In this document: positions 1 through 11,425 of the stretch, piece after piece
Numbering within the stretch: the first letter of the stretch is position 1
How the letters are laid out: the number at the start of each line of letters is the position of its first letter
Assembly (NCBI GenBank): GCA_027946555.1
Contig: JAPEVC010000280.1
Coordinates: 1 to 41,943 of the forward strand
DNA length: 41,943 bases
Direction of reading: 5' to 3'
DNA from: Gnomoniopsis sp. IMI 355080
Lineage: Eukaryota; Ascomycota; Sordariomycetes; Diaporthales; Gnomoniaceae
Translations under genes and position numbers: made by a program
Notes under the pieces: generated by a model
What the model was told of the DNA's origin: nothing
Databases searched by the model: none
What the model saw: the letters and a program-made list of their open reading frames with translations, nothing else

Positions 1-380
1 CCCTCCAAGTCCTCCACCAGCCACGCATGGTAGACCTCCAATCCCTCCTCCTGCGCCCTCCAGGCCAGCCGACCAGGCAATTGAGACCTTGCGCCGCCGG
101 CGGGCGCGACGGACTCCGCCACGTGGCAGGTGAGGGGCGGGAAGCCGAACGTGCTGAACTGGAAGACGTCACCCTTTTGCAGGTTGGGCCCGGAGGTGGG
201 CGCGGTGATGGACTGGTAGTTTTTGTAGTAGGACTCCCACTTGTTGATGTTATTGAGTAGGGCCCATATTTGGGCGGCGGTGAGGTCCTTCGCAATGACT
301 TCGTTGGAGACGAAGTTGTCGGTGGTGCCGGGAGAGAAATGTAAGGGCCAGATAATGGCCGACTGGGTGTGGTTCGTCAT
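1..380 (-). CDS. SRPBCC (START-like fold) family protein, 3'-truncated by the window edge
   Basis: The frame is open from an ATG at 380 down to base 1, giving about 126 residues with no stop, so the C-terminus lies outside the window. The N-terminus reads MTNHTQSAIIWPLHFSPG. It continues into a segment with 'AAQIWALLNNINKWESYY' and 'GDVFQFSTFGFPP', which is the pattern of fungal SRPBCC/polyketide-cyclase-like proteins: a helix-grip fold whose first helix carries the xxW motif, followed by strands lining a hydrophobic pocket. Such proteins bind small hydrophobic ligands and are usually soluble, and no signal peptide is seen. No specific ligand or reaction can be assigned. It is divergent from the luciferase-domain gene at 1349, with about 970 bp between their starts. 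I am fairly sure of the fold and unsure of the role. Confidence 0.72.
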   Translation of the reverse strand, partial: MTNHTQSAIIWPLHFSPGTTDNFVSNEVIAKDLTAAQIWALLNNINKWESYYKNYQSITAPTSGPNLQKGDVFQFSTFGFPPLTCHVAESVAPAGGARSQLPGRLAWRAQEEGLEVYHAWLVEDLE

Positions 381-1348
381 GGCGGAGTGTAGACCTGGAA
401 AAGACATTTGGCATGTATCGAGAGGATGTATCTACTTCGATGTTTGTTTGGAGAGCTCCGTTTTTGCTTTGAACATTTTATAGTGAGATGAGTATTTTAC
501 CTAGCTGAGTAGGCAGCTATTCCGCGACAATGCAGCGATTTGTCATCGACGCGGTCATCACTATTCGCTGCGGGGACACCGCGATCACTAGCTGAACTCA
601 TCACCTCCAGAACACGAATTTGTCACTTGTGCCAAGGTGATGATCGCTGGGCCGGCTCAGGAGCTTGGAATATATACGAGATTTTCTCGAACTTGTTTAG
701 TAAAGCTCCAACTGAGAGCAAAGTACGAATACAGGAAGGGCGCAAGGCCAACTCCGAGCGGAACTGTACGGAGGAAGCTTGTGTATGTAAGCGGCTGGCA
801 TATAGGCTATCAGGGAGGCGGGCTCCCGGTGTACGAATATCGAAACCCCAATGATCAGCTTATTGCTTTGAGCTCTACTCACATTCACTCAAGCTGCCTC
901 TATGGCTCCAGCATCCTTCGCCGGTGGTCGTCCGAGTGGGTCCCCGAGGCTACGGGGGGAGGCCGGTCTTCTTGCCCGGACGCGGTCTCGGAAATCCGAG
1001 CTTGTCCCGAGCTCGTAGAGCTGAGTCAGAAAATCAACCCCCTGCTTCGATCGCTCACCACTTGGTTGCTCGGACATACGTTTGTCGCGCTGAGAATTGA
1101 TCAAGACCATCACCTTTTGTGTATACCGTGAGGATGCTGACATTTCAATGTTAACTCGGTGTTGCGAGCTAGGACCGTACAAGAGGGTGAGACATAGAAC
1201 TGATCATTGAATATAAAAGGCCAGATAACCTCCGCGCGATATGGCTTGGACAATGAAGGGAAGCAGGCCAAACCCTTCTCTCTAATTGAAGACCCAAAGA
1301 GACACATCAATAGTTCAAAGTGTTTCCTGAAAAGCCGCATATTTCGAC
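381..1348. other. Divergent intergenic/promoter region
   Basis: About 970 bp separate the starts of the SRPBCC gene (-) and the luciferase-domain gene (+). The open frames here are short, overlap each other on both strands and show no family features. A TATAAAA at 1212-1218 is the only promoter-like element I can point to. A GC-rich patch lies near 920-1020. Confidence 0.6.
1212..1218 (+). promoter_or_regulatory. TATA box-like element of the luciferase-domain gene
   Basis: TATAAAA lies about 137 bp upstream of the ATG at 1349, a spacing that fits a fungal promoter with a 5' UTR of roughly 100 nt. It is a sequence match only. Confidence 0.4.
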
Positions 1349-2134
1349 ATGGACGCGCTCAAACCTGTTCAGACTTTTATCAATGGCCGGCCCATTTTCA
1401 CTGCTACAGGAGTACTCATTCTGGGAGCAGTCCTAATTACCTACCAGGACTACCGCTCCTACGTCGCGCTTGGTCCGCATGGACTGCCTGACACTTTCTG
1501 GGGCTGGTACAGACAACTAAAGATGACACGCATCTCTCGGAAGGATACGACCGTCCCGGCACCCTACGATTTCGACTCAGTCGCCGGTCCTAATGATGGA
1601 ACCAGCTTCCTGCCAAAGGATCATGCTGCAGCTTTAAGCTGGCGTCCAGGCAATAAAGCTCCACAGATCCCTGGGTTTGTCGCGCCACAGAGGCAAGTGA
1701 CAGAGCAGGCGACCGCGGCAACCAAGAAGGCCATGTACGCGTACCTCGACGCCCTGGCCACCGCCAACTCAGAGGTGCTGCAGATCCAGACATCTGTGCT
1801 GGAAGGCCCTGTGCCTGCGATGGCTTTCAAGGGGTTCAAGGAGAAGGCGGGCAGCGATAAGCCGGCGGTCTTGGGTAGGACTCGTGGAGAAATGTGTCAC
1901 ATTCATCCACCTGATGGAAGTACGCATCTCATCATGAGCTTGACTGATCAGAAGAGAGTGATCGAGCTAGGTTGGGGACGTCGGCATCGACTGAGCGGAG
2001 GGGCCATGCTTCCGTGGAATTACACGTTCATCTACGCTCCTCGAAATGATGATGAGATGGGTGTGTGGAAGGCAATCGTGGTTGCTGGGGCCGGATTTTG
2101 TTGTGCTGATGTGGCTGACATCAAGGCCCCTTGA
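1349..2134 (+). CDS. Luciferase-domain (DUF5519-like) membrane-anchored protein
   Basis: A single exon encodes 261 aa. Residues ~15-36 form a hydrophobic segment (IFTATGVLILGAVLITY), probably a membrane anchor, followed by a Pro/Gly-rich linker. The C-terminal half matches the conserved block of the fungal 'luciferase domain' family: a His-rich motif 'CHIHPPDGSTHLIMS' near residues 188-202, then 'VIELGWGRRHRLSG' and a closing segment with 'NYTFIYAPRNDDEM'. The name comes from similarity to a domain in luciferase-like proteins; no light-producing reaction has been shown for fungal members, so the catalytic role is open. The length is normal for the family, and the ATG is preceded by TTCGAC. 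A poly(A) signal, AATAAA, follows at 2221. The divergent neighbour is an SRPBCC protein. Confidence 0.82.
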   Translation: MDALKPVQTFINGRPIFTATGVLILGAVLITYQDYRSYVALGPHGLPDTFWGWYRQLKMTRISRKDTTVPAPYDFDSVAGPNDGTSFLPKDHAAALSWRPGNKAPQIPGFVAPQRQVTEQATAATKKAMYAYLDALATANSEVLQIQTSVLEGPVPAMAFKGFKEKAGSDKPAVLGRTRGEMCHIHPPDGSTHLIMSLTDQKRVIELGWGRRHRLSGGAMLPWNYTFIYAPRNDDEMGVWKAIVVAGAGFCCADVADIKAP

Positions 2135-3190
2135 GGGACATACATACCGGCGGTATGAGCGGTGGCTTCGGATGGCTGAAGACGGTGCAGTGCAGCTGGT
2201 CCTTGTGTAGACGATGAAGAAATAAAACCTGAACTTGTGCTCCCACAAGGGCGTGTCTCGCGTGAAGGGATGTAGGAGCGCTAGGAGCCTCGTCTGGGTC
2301 GAAGAAGATATCCACAGGCGAGGACTATGATGGTCCAGACGGTAGTACTTGTTCTTGCAACTATTGTCTTCGAAAAGACAACCTTCGTTGAGCCGGCTCC
2401 CTCGTCAAAACCAACGCAAGACGCGTCGAGATCGAGAGGCCCTCCAAAGGAAGACTCGTAGGTGGTTTGAGGAGTAGCCGGTGAAAGAAGTTGCGAGAAA
2501 CAAAATGAAACGCACTTACCTGAGTTGACCTACCACTTCGGAGTTGGAAATGCTCGCATGAGACAGATGCAGCTAAGGGACATCCACGCAGATGATGTTC
2601 ATTGTTGAGGGCAGAAGTAGGCTGGGTAAAAATGCGTACCCGGGAGGTGAGAAGTTCTACAGACGTGAATTGGATCCCGCTTACATAATGCCGAGCTTAG
2701 CTTTGGATGGCCCGTGCCCAGCCGTGGCCGGTAGCAGTGATACTGCCAGTGACGAAGCAGCACCAGAGACAAACCCCCCATCGGAAAGGAGAGCTCTGCG
2801 CCCGAATTGATTGATACTAATTCCTTCATTTGCATTGTGCGGCTGTTGGAGAAAAGTGTCCTCATTCCTCTTGTTCTTCTCGGCTTGCTTTTCTCTCCTG
2901 CCTAATCACACCTGTTTTGTTCGATAAAGCGCGGCCGTCAGCACTTCCTCGCCAGTCTCCTCCTCGTGTGCGACCACCACCTCCCACCCCATCCAAACAC
3001 ACCGACCGCATCCGCTGCGACTGATCCACCGCGGTGACTGCGCTTGGGGTCATCTGGGACCCAAGACCGCCACTCCGCCCTGGCGAGAAACCTGGACTGG
3101 CAGTCCGCTATCGCAGGAATCCGCTGGAGAAGGCCACAGCGAGATAGTCGTCACAATCACAACCACAAGGAACAGACCGCGTCCGACGGC
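2135..3190. other. Intergenic region: 3' end of luciferase-domain gene and VPS35 promoter/5' UTR
   Basis: AATAAA at 2221-2226, 87 bp after the stop, is a plausible polyadenylation signal. From about 2860 the sequence turns into CT-rich and CACC-rich DNA typical of fungal promoters of housekeeping genes, leading into the VPS35 start. I see no gene in it. Confidence 0.55.
2221..2226 (+). terminator. Poly(A) signal AATAAA of the luciferase-domain gene
   Basis: Exact AATAAA hexamer 87 bp downstream of the stop codon, in the same orientation. The cleavage site is not determined. Confidence 0.4.
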
Positions 3191-6084
3191 ATGGCTACCC
3201 CCGCCCCGCCCGAGGACCAGGTCCGTCTGCTCGGCGACGCTCTCGATGCGGTGCGCCACCAGACCGGCCTGATGCGCAAGTGTTTGGACATGCCCGGCAA
3301 GCTCATGGATGCGCTCAAGTGCTGGTACGTCATGCCTCGTTCCCCCGTCTCCCGTACACTGCCCTGCCTGGCAAGCGCCCCCATCTCCAAATGACTTGTC
3401 TGACAACGCCGCAGCTCCACTCTCGTCTCTGAGCTTCGTACATCCAGCCTCGGCCCGAAACAATACTACGAGCTCTACATGGCCGTCTTCGATGCTATGC
3501 GCTACCTCTCCGTCCACCTCCGCGAGAACCACCCCGTAAACCATCTTGCGGATCTATACGAGCTCGTCCAGTATGCCGGGAACATTGTTCCCCGCCTCTA
3601 CCTAATGATCACTGTCGGCACCGCATACATGTCCATTGAGGGTGCCCCTGTCAAGGAATTGATGAAGGACATGATGGATATGAGCCGCGGTGTGCAACAT
3701 CCTATCAGGGGTTTGTTCCTGCGATACTACTTGTCCGGCCAAGCTAGGGACTATCTGCCCTCAGGAGACGGGGAAGGGCCCGAAGGCAACTTACAAGACT
3801 CTATAAACTTCGTTCTCACCAACTTCGTTGAGATGAATAAGCTGTGGGTTCGTCTTCAACACCAGGGTCACTCACGGGAACGCGACCTCCGGACACAAGA
3901 GCGCCGGGAGCTACAGCTCCTGGTAGGAAGCAACATTGTGCGTCTAAGCCAATTGGTTGATCTTGAATCCTACAAAAATGGCATTCTCGGACCTTTGCTG
4001 GAGCAGGTGGTACAATGTCGCGATGTGCTGGCCCAAGAGTACCTGCTCGAGGTCATAACCCAGGTCTTCCCCGACGAATACCATCTTCACACGCTCGACC
4101 AATTCCTCGCAGCCGTTTCACGACTGAACCCCCATGTCAATGTCAAGGCTATTGTAATAGGCTTAATGGACCGACTCTCCGATTACGCCGAACGAGAATC
4201 ACAAGACGAGCCTACTGAAGACCGGGCAAAACTGGAGGAGGATGCACTGGTGGCTCTTCTGGACCAAGTCAAGCTCAGACAAGAAGAGCCGGAACCCGCA
4301 CAGCACGAGCCGGTGAAGCCAGCTGGCACCAATGGTGACCATTCCGAGTCTGAAGCTACACCAAGTACCGAGCCACAGCCAGCAGACTCCGAGACTACAC
4401 CATCGGTAGCAGACACAGACGCAACGGCTGTGAATGGCGAAGAACCACCAACGCCTACCAAGCACCGTGGCATACCAGACAATGTGCCTCTTTACGAGAT
4501 TTTCTTCGGACAGGTGTCGCATCTTGTCGAGGCACAGCGACTGCCTGTTCAAGACACAATAGCACTACTCGTTTCACTCACAAATCTCGCTCTCAACATT
4601 TACCCCGACCGCCTCGATTATGTCGACCAAATTCTCGATTACGCCAATGCTAAGGTCCACGAGCACGCCAACAGCGCTGACCTGCACTCCCCAGCTGCCC
4701 AGCAATCTCTCCTCGCCCTCCTCCAAGCACCATTGAAACGATACGTCTCACTCTTTACCGCCTTATCACTACCCTTTTACGTGCCCTTGTTTCAATCCCA
4801 AACATATCCCACTCGCCGTGCTGTCGCTGGCGAGGTTGCCCGCACACTCCTAAAGAATCATACGCCAATATCAACAACCTCGCATTTGGAAAGCGTTCTT
4901 GGTGTGCTCAGCGTGCTTGTGAAAGAGGGCTCTCACCCCCAGCCCGGATATCCAGGTGTCACCCCAGCGCGCGCACGAAGCATGGAGACGGACGAGACGC
5001 TAGAAGAGCAAGGCTGGCTCGCTCGCCTGGTCCACCTCCTTGCCGCCGAAGACAATGACACGCAGTTTAAATTGCTGCAAATGACACGGAAAGCGTACGC
5101 GGACGGCAACGAGCGTATACGGACAACGACGCCCCCGTTGATTACCGCTGGCATGAAACTAGCTCGTCGCTTCAAGGCTCGCGAGCACTATGATGACAAC
5201 TGGTCCACGCAGTCCTCCGCACTGTACAAGTTCATGCACTCTGCCCTCTCGCAACTCTACACGCGTGTGAACGGCGCTGGTGCCTCTGAGTTGGCCCTGC
5301 GGCTGTTCTGTGCCTGTGGGCAGACAGCCGATCAGACAGGTCATGAGGAGGTGTCGTATGAGTTCTTCGCACAGGCCTTCACCGTGTACGAGGAGGCTGT
5401 GAGTGATTCCAAGGCGCAGTTCCAAGCGGTGTGTGTGATATCATCGGCGCTACACCAGACCCGCAACTTTGGCAAGGAGAACTACGATACCTTGATTACG
5501 AAGTGTGCCCAGCACGCTGCCAAGCTGCTGAGGAAACCAGATCAGTGTCGCGCTGTGTACTTGGCCAGTCACCTGTGGTGGGCGACGCCGATTGCAGCCA
5601 ATGGAGAGGAGGATGATAAGAATGTGAGTTCCAACCATCCGTCCTTGGCGCTATTGAAAACAACTTTATGCTGACCTATCGCTGCTGCAGCTCTACCGTG
5701 ATGGCAAGCGAGTTCTAGAGTGTCTGCAACGAGCACTTCGTGTAGCCGACTCTTGCATGGAGACAGCAACGTCGATTGAACTTTTTGTGGAGATTCTAGA
5801 CAGATATGTTTACTACTTTGATCAACACAACGAAGCGGTAAGACAAGAAACTCATCAGCCCCTTGTTCCCTCGCTTTTCCTTTTCCTCTGTAGAAATTTT
5901 GCTAATTTATCAAACGCAGGTAACTACCAAATACCTAAACGGGCTGATCGAACTCATCCACTCCAACCTTGCCGGGAACCAACAAGACTCGGCCTCGGTC
6001 GAGAACAGCAAGAAGCACTTTTACCATACGCTGGAGATCATCAAGAGTAAGGAGTATGAGGGGGTTGTGTTGACGCCGAAATGA
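3191..6084 (+). CDS. VPS35: Retromer complex subunit VPS35
   Basis: Exons 3191-3324, 3415-5623, 5691-5837 and 5920-6084 join in phase to give 884 aa, the usual length for fungal VPS35. VPS35 is the alpha-solenoid backbone of retromer on endosomes. It binds VPS26 at its N-terminus and VPS29 at its C-terminus and sorts receptors back to the Golgi. The N-terminus contains the conserved 'LKCCSTLVSELRTSSLGPKQ' (created by splicing intron 1) and PRLYLM at 104-109, the motif needed for VPS26 binding. The helical repeats are interrupted around residues 320-395 by an acidic Pro/Ser/Thr-rich linker that fungal orthologues also carry. The last exons encode 'LYRDGKRVLECLQRALR' and the family-typical end 'KEYEGVVLTPK'. 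Introns are 90, 67 and 82 nt. The ATG at 3191 is chosen because it starts the conserved MATPxPPEDQ N-terminus. The gene is convergent with the M28 peptidase. Confidence 0.96.
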
Positions 6085-7012
6085 ATAGCGGACGGGCAGG
6101 CGGGCGGTGTTGGTTCTATCTTAGGTAGGAACTGTGTGTGAGGTTGATGATAAACAATGCAAGCGTGGCGAAAAAACAAATTCCCAACCGATTATTAAGA
6201 AAGATATAGGCTGGGGTTGAAGAGACAACGAGCTTCTTTTTTCTTCTTCTTCCTCGTCTCCTTCTTTCTGTCTTACAACCAGCGGCAAGGGTGGCACGAA
6301 TCTGGTAGGCAGAGAACGAGCAGCTAACTAGCTAGCTGTAGGGGCGCGTTCTTTCTTGTAGATATCCCATATCCTTGTAATGATGACGCCCGAGCATTTT
6401 TTATAAGGTTCTCCTTTCTTTACTGTTTTGTTGTCCGGCTACCCGAAAATCTACCATAACACGCGCACCTGGATGCATTGACACCCATATGCAAAACCAC
6501 CGAGTCTCTTCCAAAGCACATGAGAAAAAAGTAGCGGTCGTTAGCTCGTAGTAGCAGTAGCAGTTGAAGCAGCAGCAGCTAATGCATCATCAATCAATTG
6601 TAAGCCATGTATCCTGCCTATGCTGACCCAGGCAGTTTTCTTTTCCATCTCCATCTCAGAATCGAAATTCGCACAAATATACAAATCACAAAGTAACCCA
6701 AGCGGAATATCTATAAAAAAAAAAAGACCACAGCTAACCCCAAGCCCCCAAAACGCCATGCGATGCCGCCCCTGAACCCAGTTTGCCATGCTTCTTTCTC
6801 TCTTTCGTGGCTTTTTGGAAACCAAGAAGGATATATGTACATATACGTAATATAGATAGATATATCTTTTCTCTGTTTTTCTCTCTCCCTCTCAAACGTT
6901 CTTCCCGGACGGATGAAATCTCACCCAGAAGGACAACAGTCAGCAATCCCACACACCTACGCATTGATAGCTATAAGGGCGAGCTTCGCTTATGCTTTTC
7001 TTTTTTTGCCTC
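6085..7012. other. Convergent 3' region between VPS35 and the M28 peptidase gene
   Basis: About 930 bp holding the two 3' UTRs. It is rich in T/C tracts (6235-6270), a CAG/CAT-like trinucleotide patch (6548-6592), an A-run (~6714-6724) and short TATATA words (6838-6870). I see no gene or RNA here. Confidence 0.5.
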
Positions 7013-9847
7013 TCATCCCTGCCATTCCCGAAGAGGCTTCGCAGCCTCACGGATGATCCGCGCCGTCTTGTCGACCGTGAGGTTCGCCAGCGTCCAATTG
7101 CCGCTCTCGACGACGTCGCGGATCGCAGGGAAGAAGGCCTCGTCGTAGCCGGACCAGAGCTGTGGGCCAAAGACGACGTGGCGGAACTGCGTGCGGTTGG
7201 GGATCTGTATATCACGATGTCAGCTTTTTTTTTTGTTTTGTTTTTTTGTTCGGTGTAAATTTGGCTCTGACGGGATGAGAGGGGTGGAGAGAAGGGGGGA
7301 GAGGGTATGTGAGTGAGTAAGAAATAGAACAAGAGGACAACGTACACCACCACCCTGCGCCACATCTAGCAACCCCGTCTCAAATTGAGCCATGTGGTTG
7401 TTGAATTCGCAGCGCTTCGATCCCAACCGGATAGGCTCCCAGCCATTAGCTGACAGCACGCTGTTTTGCCACACGTTCTCCCACTCCTGGAAGCTCGCCA
7501 CCGCATCAATGACTTCGACCACGGCCTCCTTGAGCACGTTCATATCGAGGGGCATCGACGCACTGTCCTGGTTCGCGCCCTTGGTGGCCGTCCAGTCGGC
7601 GAGCTCGTTGACCCATTTATAAAGGGAGTTGGCGTAGGCGACCATGTCGAAGGGCAAGATGGGTCGGTCAGCGAGCTCGAGTAGAAGAAGGCCTAGCAGC
7701 TCAGCCATCATGCCGTGGTAAGCAAAGCCCGGGTCGCCGACGGTGTCGACGTAGTCGAAATTGTCGTACGCCGAGTGATACGGGTGGAATGGCTGACTGC
7801 CGGGCCCGTCGAAGAAGAGGTCGAGCGACGAAACGCCCGCAATGTCTTGGAATGCGACATAGTCGGAGCCAGCACCGAGACCTTCGAGCGCGCCGTGACG
7901 GCGGTCCCACAGTTCGCGCAGGGTGGTGTTGAGGTTGGGGTCGTAGACACGGTCGATGATAGCGTAAAGAATCTTCTGGAAGACGGGCGAGCCGGCGGCG
8001 TGGAAGTCATCGCCGACAATGGGTGTGTCGATATTCAGGTAGACGTAACCATCTTTGCGCAGGCCTTTGAGATTGTTCTCGACGAACTCGGTAGAGCCAA
8101 TGAGATTGTACTCTTCGGCATCCCAGGACATGAACTCGATAGTGCGCAGGGGCCGCCAGCCGCGCGCGAGAAGGTCACCAAAGATGCGCGCCAGCTCCAT
8201 CATGATTGCGGTTCCGGAACCCGGATCCGTGGCGCCGAAGGACCAGGCGTCGCGGTGATTGCCGATGATAATGGATTTGTCGGGTTGCTCGATGCCCACG
8301 ATGCGACCATACACATTCCAGATGGGCTGATTGGTAATTTCGTCCTGCTCGTTCTTGAGGCGCACGACCGGACCGGAAAGGTTGCCAGTCCACCACTCGC
8401 CGATATCAGGTACTCCGCCCACCCACTCCTCAAGGCACGGCTGGCCGAAACCTTTGATATGCTGCAAAAGCACCTGCGCGTCCCGCCACGCCAGCGGCAG
8501 ACTGGGAATTTGAACAAGACCATTGCTTTGTTCCGGCTTCATCCGTGGCTGGCCTTGCTTGCTCTCCCACCCGGGTGTCAAGACGTCACCAACCACCCAG
8601 CTCATCAAGCTGACGCCGCCGCGCTGCACACCATCCGCAGGCATAAAGTGGCCGTTGGGCGCAACGTCGCCTCGCAGGAAACCGTCGTCCTTGGGGTCGC
8701 TGTAAATGATACAGCCCGCGAACCCCGCCAACTCTGCTGCCTTGATCTTGAGTGCTCGGTCGCCTTCAGTTCCGTAGTACTTTACAAGCGCGATGGCCCC
8801 TTTGGTGTCGATTCCACTGTCGGATAATCGCTTAAAGTCCTCCCGCGAGCCGTAATTTGCATAGATCAAAGGCCCCTTAACGTCGCCGGATTTTGAATGG
8901 CCATGGAAAGCATATGTCTGGTGCCCTGCGGTCTCTTCACCCGTCTCGCCCTCCTCCAACTTGGCAGTCCATGTTGGTTTGCCATCCGCGCCTAGTATTT
9001 GCACTGCTCGCCCGTCTGGTGTCGGGTAGTTCAGGTACACCAAGTACTCGTCCACGGTCACATCCTCCAGACCATAGTTCACAAACATGTTCTTGGTGTC
9101 CGTCGCCAAGGCATAGTCACCCTCTGATCCGGCGATATGAGCATATGAGGTGAAGTGTTTCAAGTTCTCCCGTATCCTGTCTTTGTCCACGCTGCCTTGG
9201 ACGTGTATTCGGACACTTTCTGGGTCGAACATCTGGCCGCCACCGAGTCGGCGGGCCATGTTGGAAAAGATGTCGCTCATGAAGAGCAGGTAGAGGAAGC
9301 CCATGACCAGCATGATGGCAAAGACCCGGGCCATCAAGAGAAATGTCGCGGTGGAATCCACATTGGGGACGCAGCGCCGTCTTGCTGAGTCGTCGTCATC
9401 ACCGGTCCGCTCCCCCAACCTGATTGTTGGAAATCTTGGTAATCGCCAGCGCCAAGACCATCTTGGCAGGGAGAGGGAGAAGGGCATTCTTTTCGCCCAT
9501 AATGAGGAGCGAGTACTTGCGCCATCATCTATTTCCAACTCTTGCATCTCTCTCCGAACGTGATCCTCCTCGCCATCGGCCTCTGAGTCGGTGTATTCAT
9601 CATCGGTCTCGACAGTAGGCGGGCGGTAGCCTCCCGGCCTGCGTAGTGAAGATTGGTTGCCATTGGGGGCGGCTGATGTGTCGCGTGTGCCTAGCAGACG
9701 GTCGGACTCGAACTGGACATTTGCGGGATCGTCATAAGGTGAAGGAGACGGATGACGGATTGGTTGTGAACTTCCTCCGGCAATGGCCTCGTCGTAGGTG
9801 GGAATAGGGGGTGAAGGGTCGTATAACTGGTCATCTTTGGGCGCCAT
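7013..9847 (-). CDS. Type II membrane M28 zinc peptidase, glutamate carboxypeptidase II/transferrin-receptor-like
   Basis: Exon 1 is 9847-7346 and exon 2 is 7204-7013 (intron 7205-7345, GTACGT...CAG, phase 0), giving 897 aa. The cytosolic N-terminus (~1-165) is acidic, disordered and carries 'PPIPTYDEA'. One membrane span follows at ~168-195 (LLMARVFAIMLVMGFLYLLF). Then come a PA domain, the M28 catalytic domain and a TFR-type dimerisation domain. All five zinc-ligand positions of human GCPII are present: H in 'GNHRDAW' (~532), D in 'TDPGSG', EE in 'WDAEEYN' (~579), D in 'YLNIDTP' and H in 'YHSAYDNFDY', so an active peptidase is expected. Exon 2 supplies the family ending with 'FGPQLWSGYDEAFFPAIRD' and an N-glycosylation motif, NWT. 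Yeast relatives Vps70 and Tre1/Tre2 act in vacuolar/endosomal sorting; the substrate here is unknown. Confidence 0.93.
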
Positions 9848-10510
9848 GGTGGCGGATAGGTTGTCAATCGAAGCGAGGGACCGATTGTAGTATCGCTTTA
9901 CTTATATAATCAAGCTCCTGATAGAAGAACTGCGTAAGGAGTGTGGTGCCAGCGGCGCAATGGCAGCTTGCCGGGGAAGAGGGAATGTCGGCAGGGACCA
10001 AAGAAGGTCTACCGGGAAATGATTGTATGCTAGAGCTGGTAGAGAGGGCGCAGATGGGGAAAAGAGGCAGCGCTCTTCGGAAACGCTGATTGCCACTGCA
10101 TTGATTGATCGAGAAACGGGAGAATGCGACAAGAAGGCCCTAGGTTGTTGTCATGATCGGGGAAGTGGTGATGTGGTGTGGTGTTGAGAAATGTGTTTGG
10201 ACAGTGTCGCAATACGTAACACTCGACTGGTTTGGGAGTGCCGCTGCGGCCGAAAAGGCGAACCTGACTCCGGACCTGCAGTGGCACAGCGCACACAGCA
10301 GACACAGCCAGACAGGGAGGACTCCAAAGCCGAGACACAATCTAATCAACTCTTACAGGGATTCGTTCTTCTTAGTCAGCACTTCATCCCGACTTCAACG
10401 ACACATGTTTACTATCCATCGCTGAAAATTGCCTTAATCAAAGCCGTTGACAAAATATACAAGGAAAAAGGGAAAAAGGAGAAAAAAACGCTATTAGCCA
10501 AGACACGCTA
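9848..10510. other. Promoter/5' UTR of the M28 peptidase and 3' flank of the next gene
   Basis: About 660 bp separate the peptidase start from the stop of the unrecognised gene at 10511. An A-rich stretch at ~10455-10492 could hold the 3' processing region of neither gene with certainty. I see no coding signal. Confidence 0.45.
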
Positions 10511-11425
10511 TCAAACATCCATGTCCGTATTCCTATCATCCTGACCTTCAACCATTCGTTGCTGCTCTTCGACTTGTTGCTCCTCAACTTGTTGTTCTCC
10601 TCCGGCCTCATTCAACGTCGTGTTGGCCATCCGAAGTCCCAAATCGGTCATCTCTCCATCCCTCGAGCTCGATGCAGCAGCGTCTCCGCCATTGGTCGCG
10701 TTGCCATTGGCTTCGCCTCCATTGTTGGCCAATGCGAAAAGTCCCACGTCCCATGCAGATCTCAACCATTTATCCTTCTCCTCTTCCAGTTCAAGGCCGA
10801 TCGTAGAATTGAAGCCGTCAATGGCATAGAGGAACGGGTCGTCCTGCTGCAAGGGCCAGGTGGATTAGCTTTGTCTCGTCGTCAATGATTTGACAGGGTC
10901 TTTAGATGGGCCAGCCAATACCTCATCCAATCCGGAGTCCAAGTAAGCACGGCGCCCCCGCTGGAGGACGAGGAGAAGTTCCAAGTAGACGGGAAACGGC
11001 ATACAAGGGCCCGTGTTGTGGCCCCAAGAGTATTCTCGCCAAATCCCCTCAAACCAGTGGACACTCATATACGACGGCGGCATGCGAACTGTTCTGTCGC
11101 TCGCCCGAATCTCGTGCACGAATTGAGTGTTTGCAAGAAGGCAAATTAGGGCATTCTGGATCCGAGATCCGTCTGTTTCGCTTACGCCATTCGCGACGCC
11201 GGGGCAGTCACCGAGCGCGCTCAAGGCTGTGAGGAGCTGTTATCCTCTAATTAGTCTGATCGGGGACGTCATGTGTGAAATAGTCGCCTTTGGGAGTATG
11301 ACTTTGCCTACCGTATGGTCACGGTCCTCGTTGATGAGGAGTGAGGAACGGTCCGGGAGCACGAGGCCGCCACAACGCGGCAACGCGGAGCGAAGGTTCT
11401 AGCTGTGTCCCGTGCTGGAAGACAT
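10511..11425 (-). pseudogene. Unrecognised three-exon gene with an in-frame TAG at codon 9
   Basis: Exons 11425-11312, 11236-10923 (ends 10922) and 10846-10511 join in phase 0 at both junctions. Intron 1 (11311-11237) has GTAGGC, branch GACTAAT and AACAG. Intron 2 (10921-10847) has GTATTG, branch GCTAATC and TTGCAG. Together they encode about 253 residues. I recognise no domain; the middle exon has a tryptophan-rich stretch 'HWFEGIWREYSWGHN' and ends acidic and Gln/Glu-rich. The ATG at 11425 sits in a good context (CAACATGTC) and is in frame with the rest, but codon 9 (11401-11399) is TAG, where a CAG glutamine would restore the frame. It may be a nonsense allele, a sequencing error, or part of an upstream intron ending at GCTAG. 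No later ATG would save most of exon 2. Splice-site quality says the gene was real. Confidence 0.55.

Noticed and set aside
7715..8827. A 370-codon open frame on the + strand
   Set aside because: It lies entirely antisense to the M28 peptidase exon 1, whose zinc motifs and domain order are intact. Long antisense frames are a by-product of GC-rich third positions.
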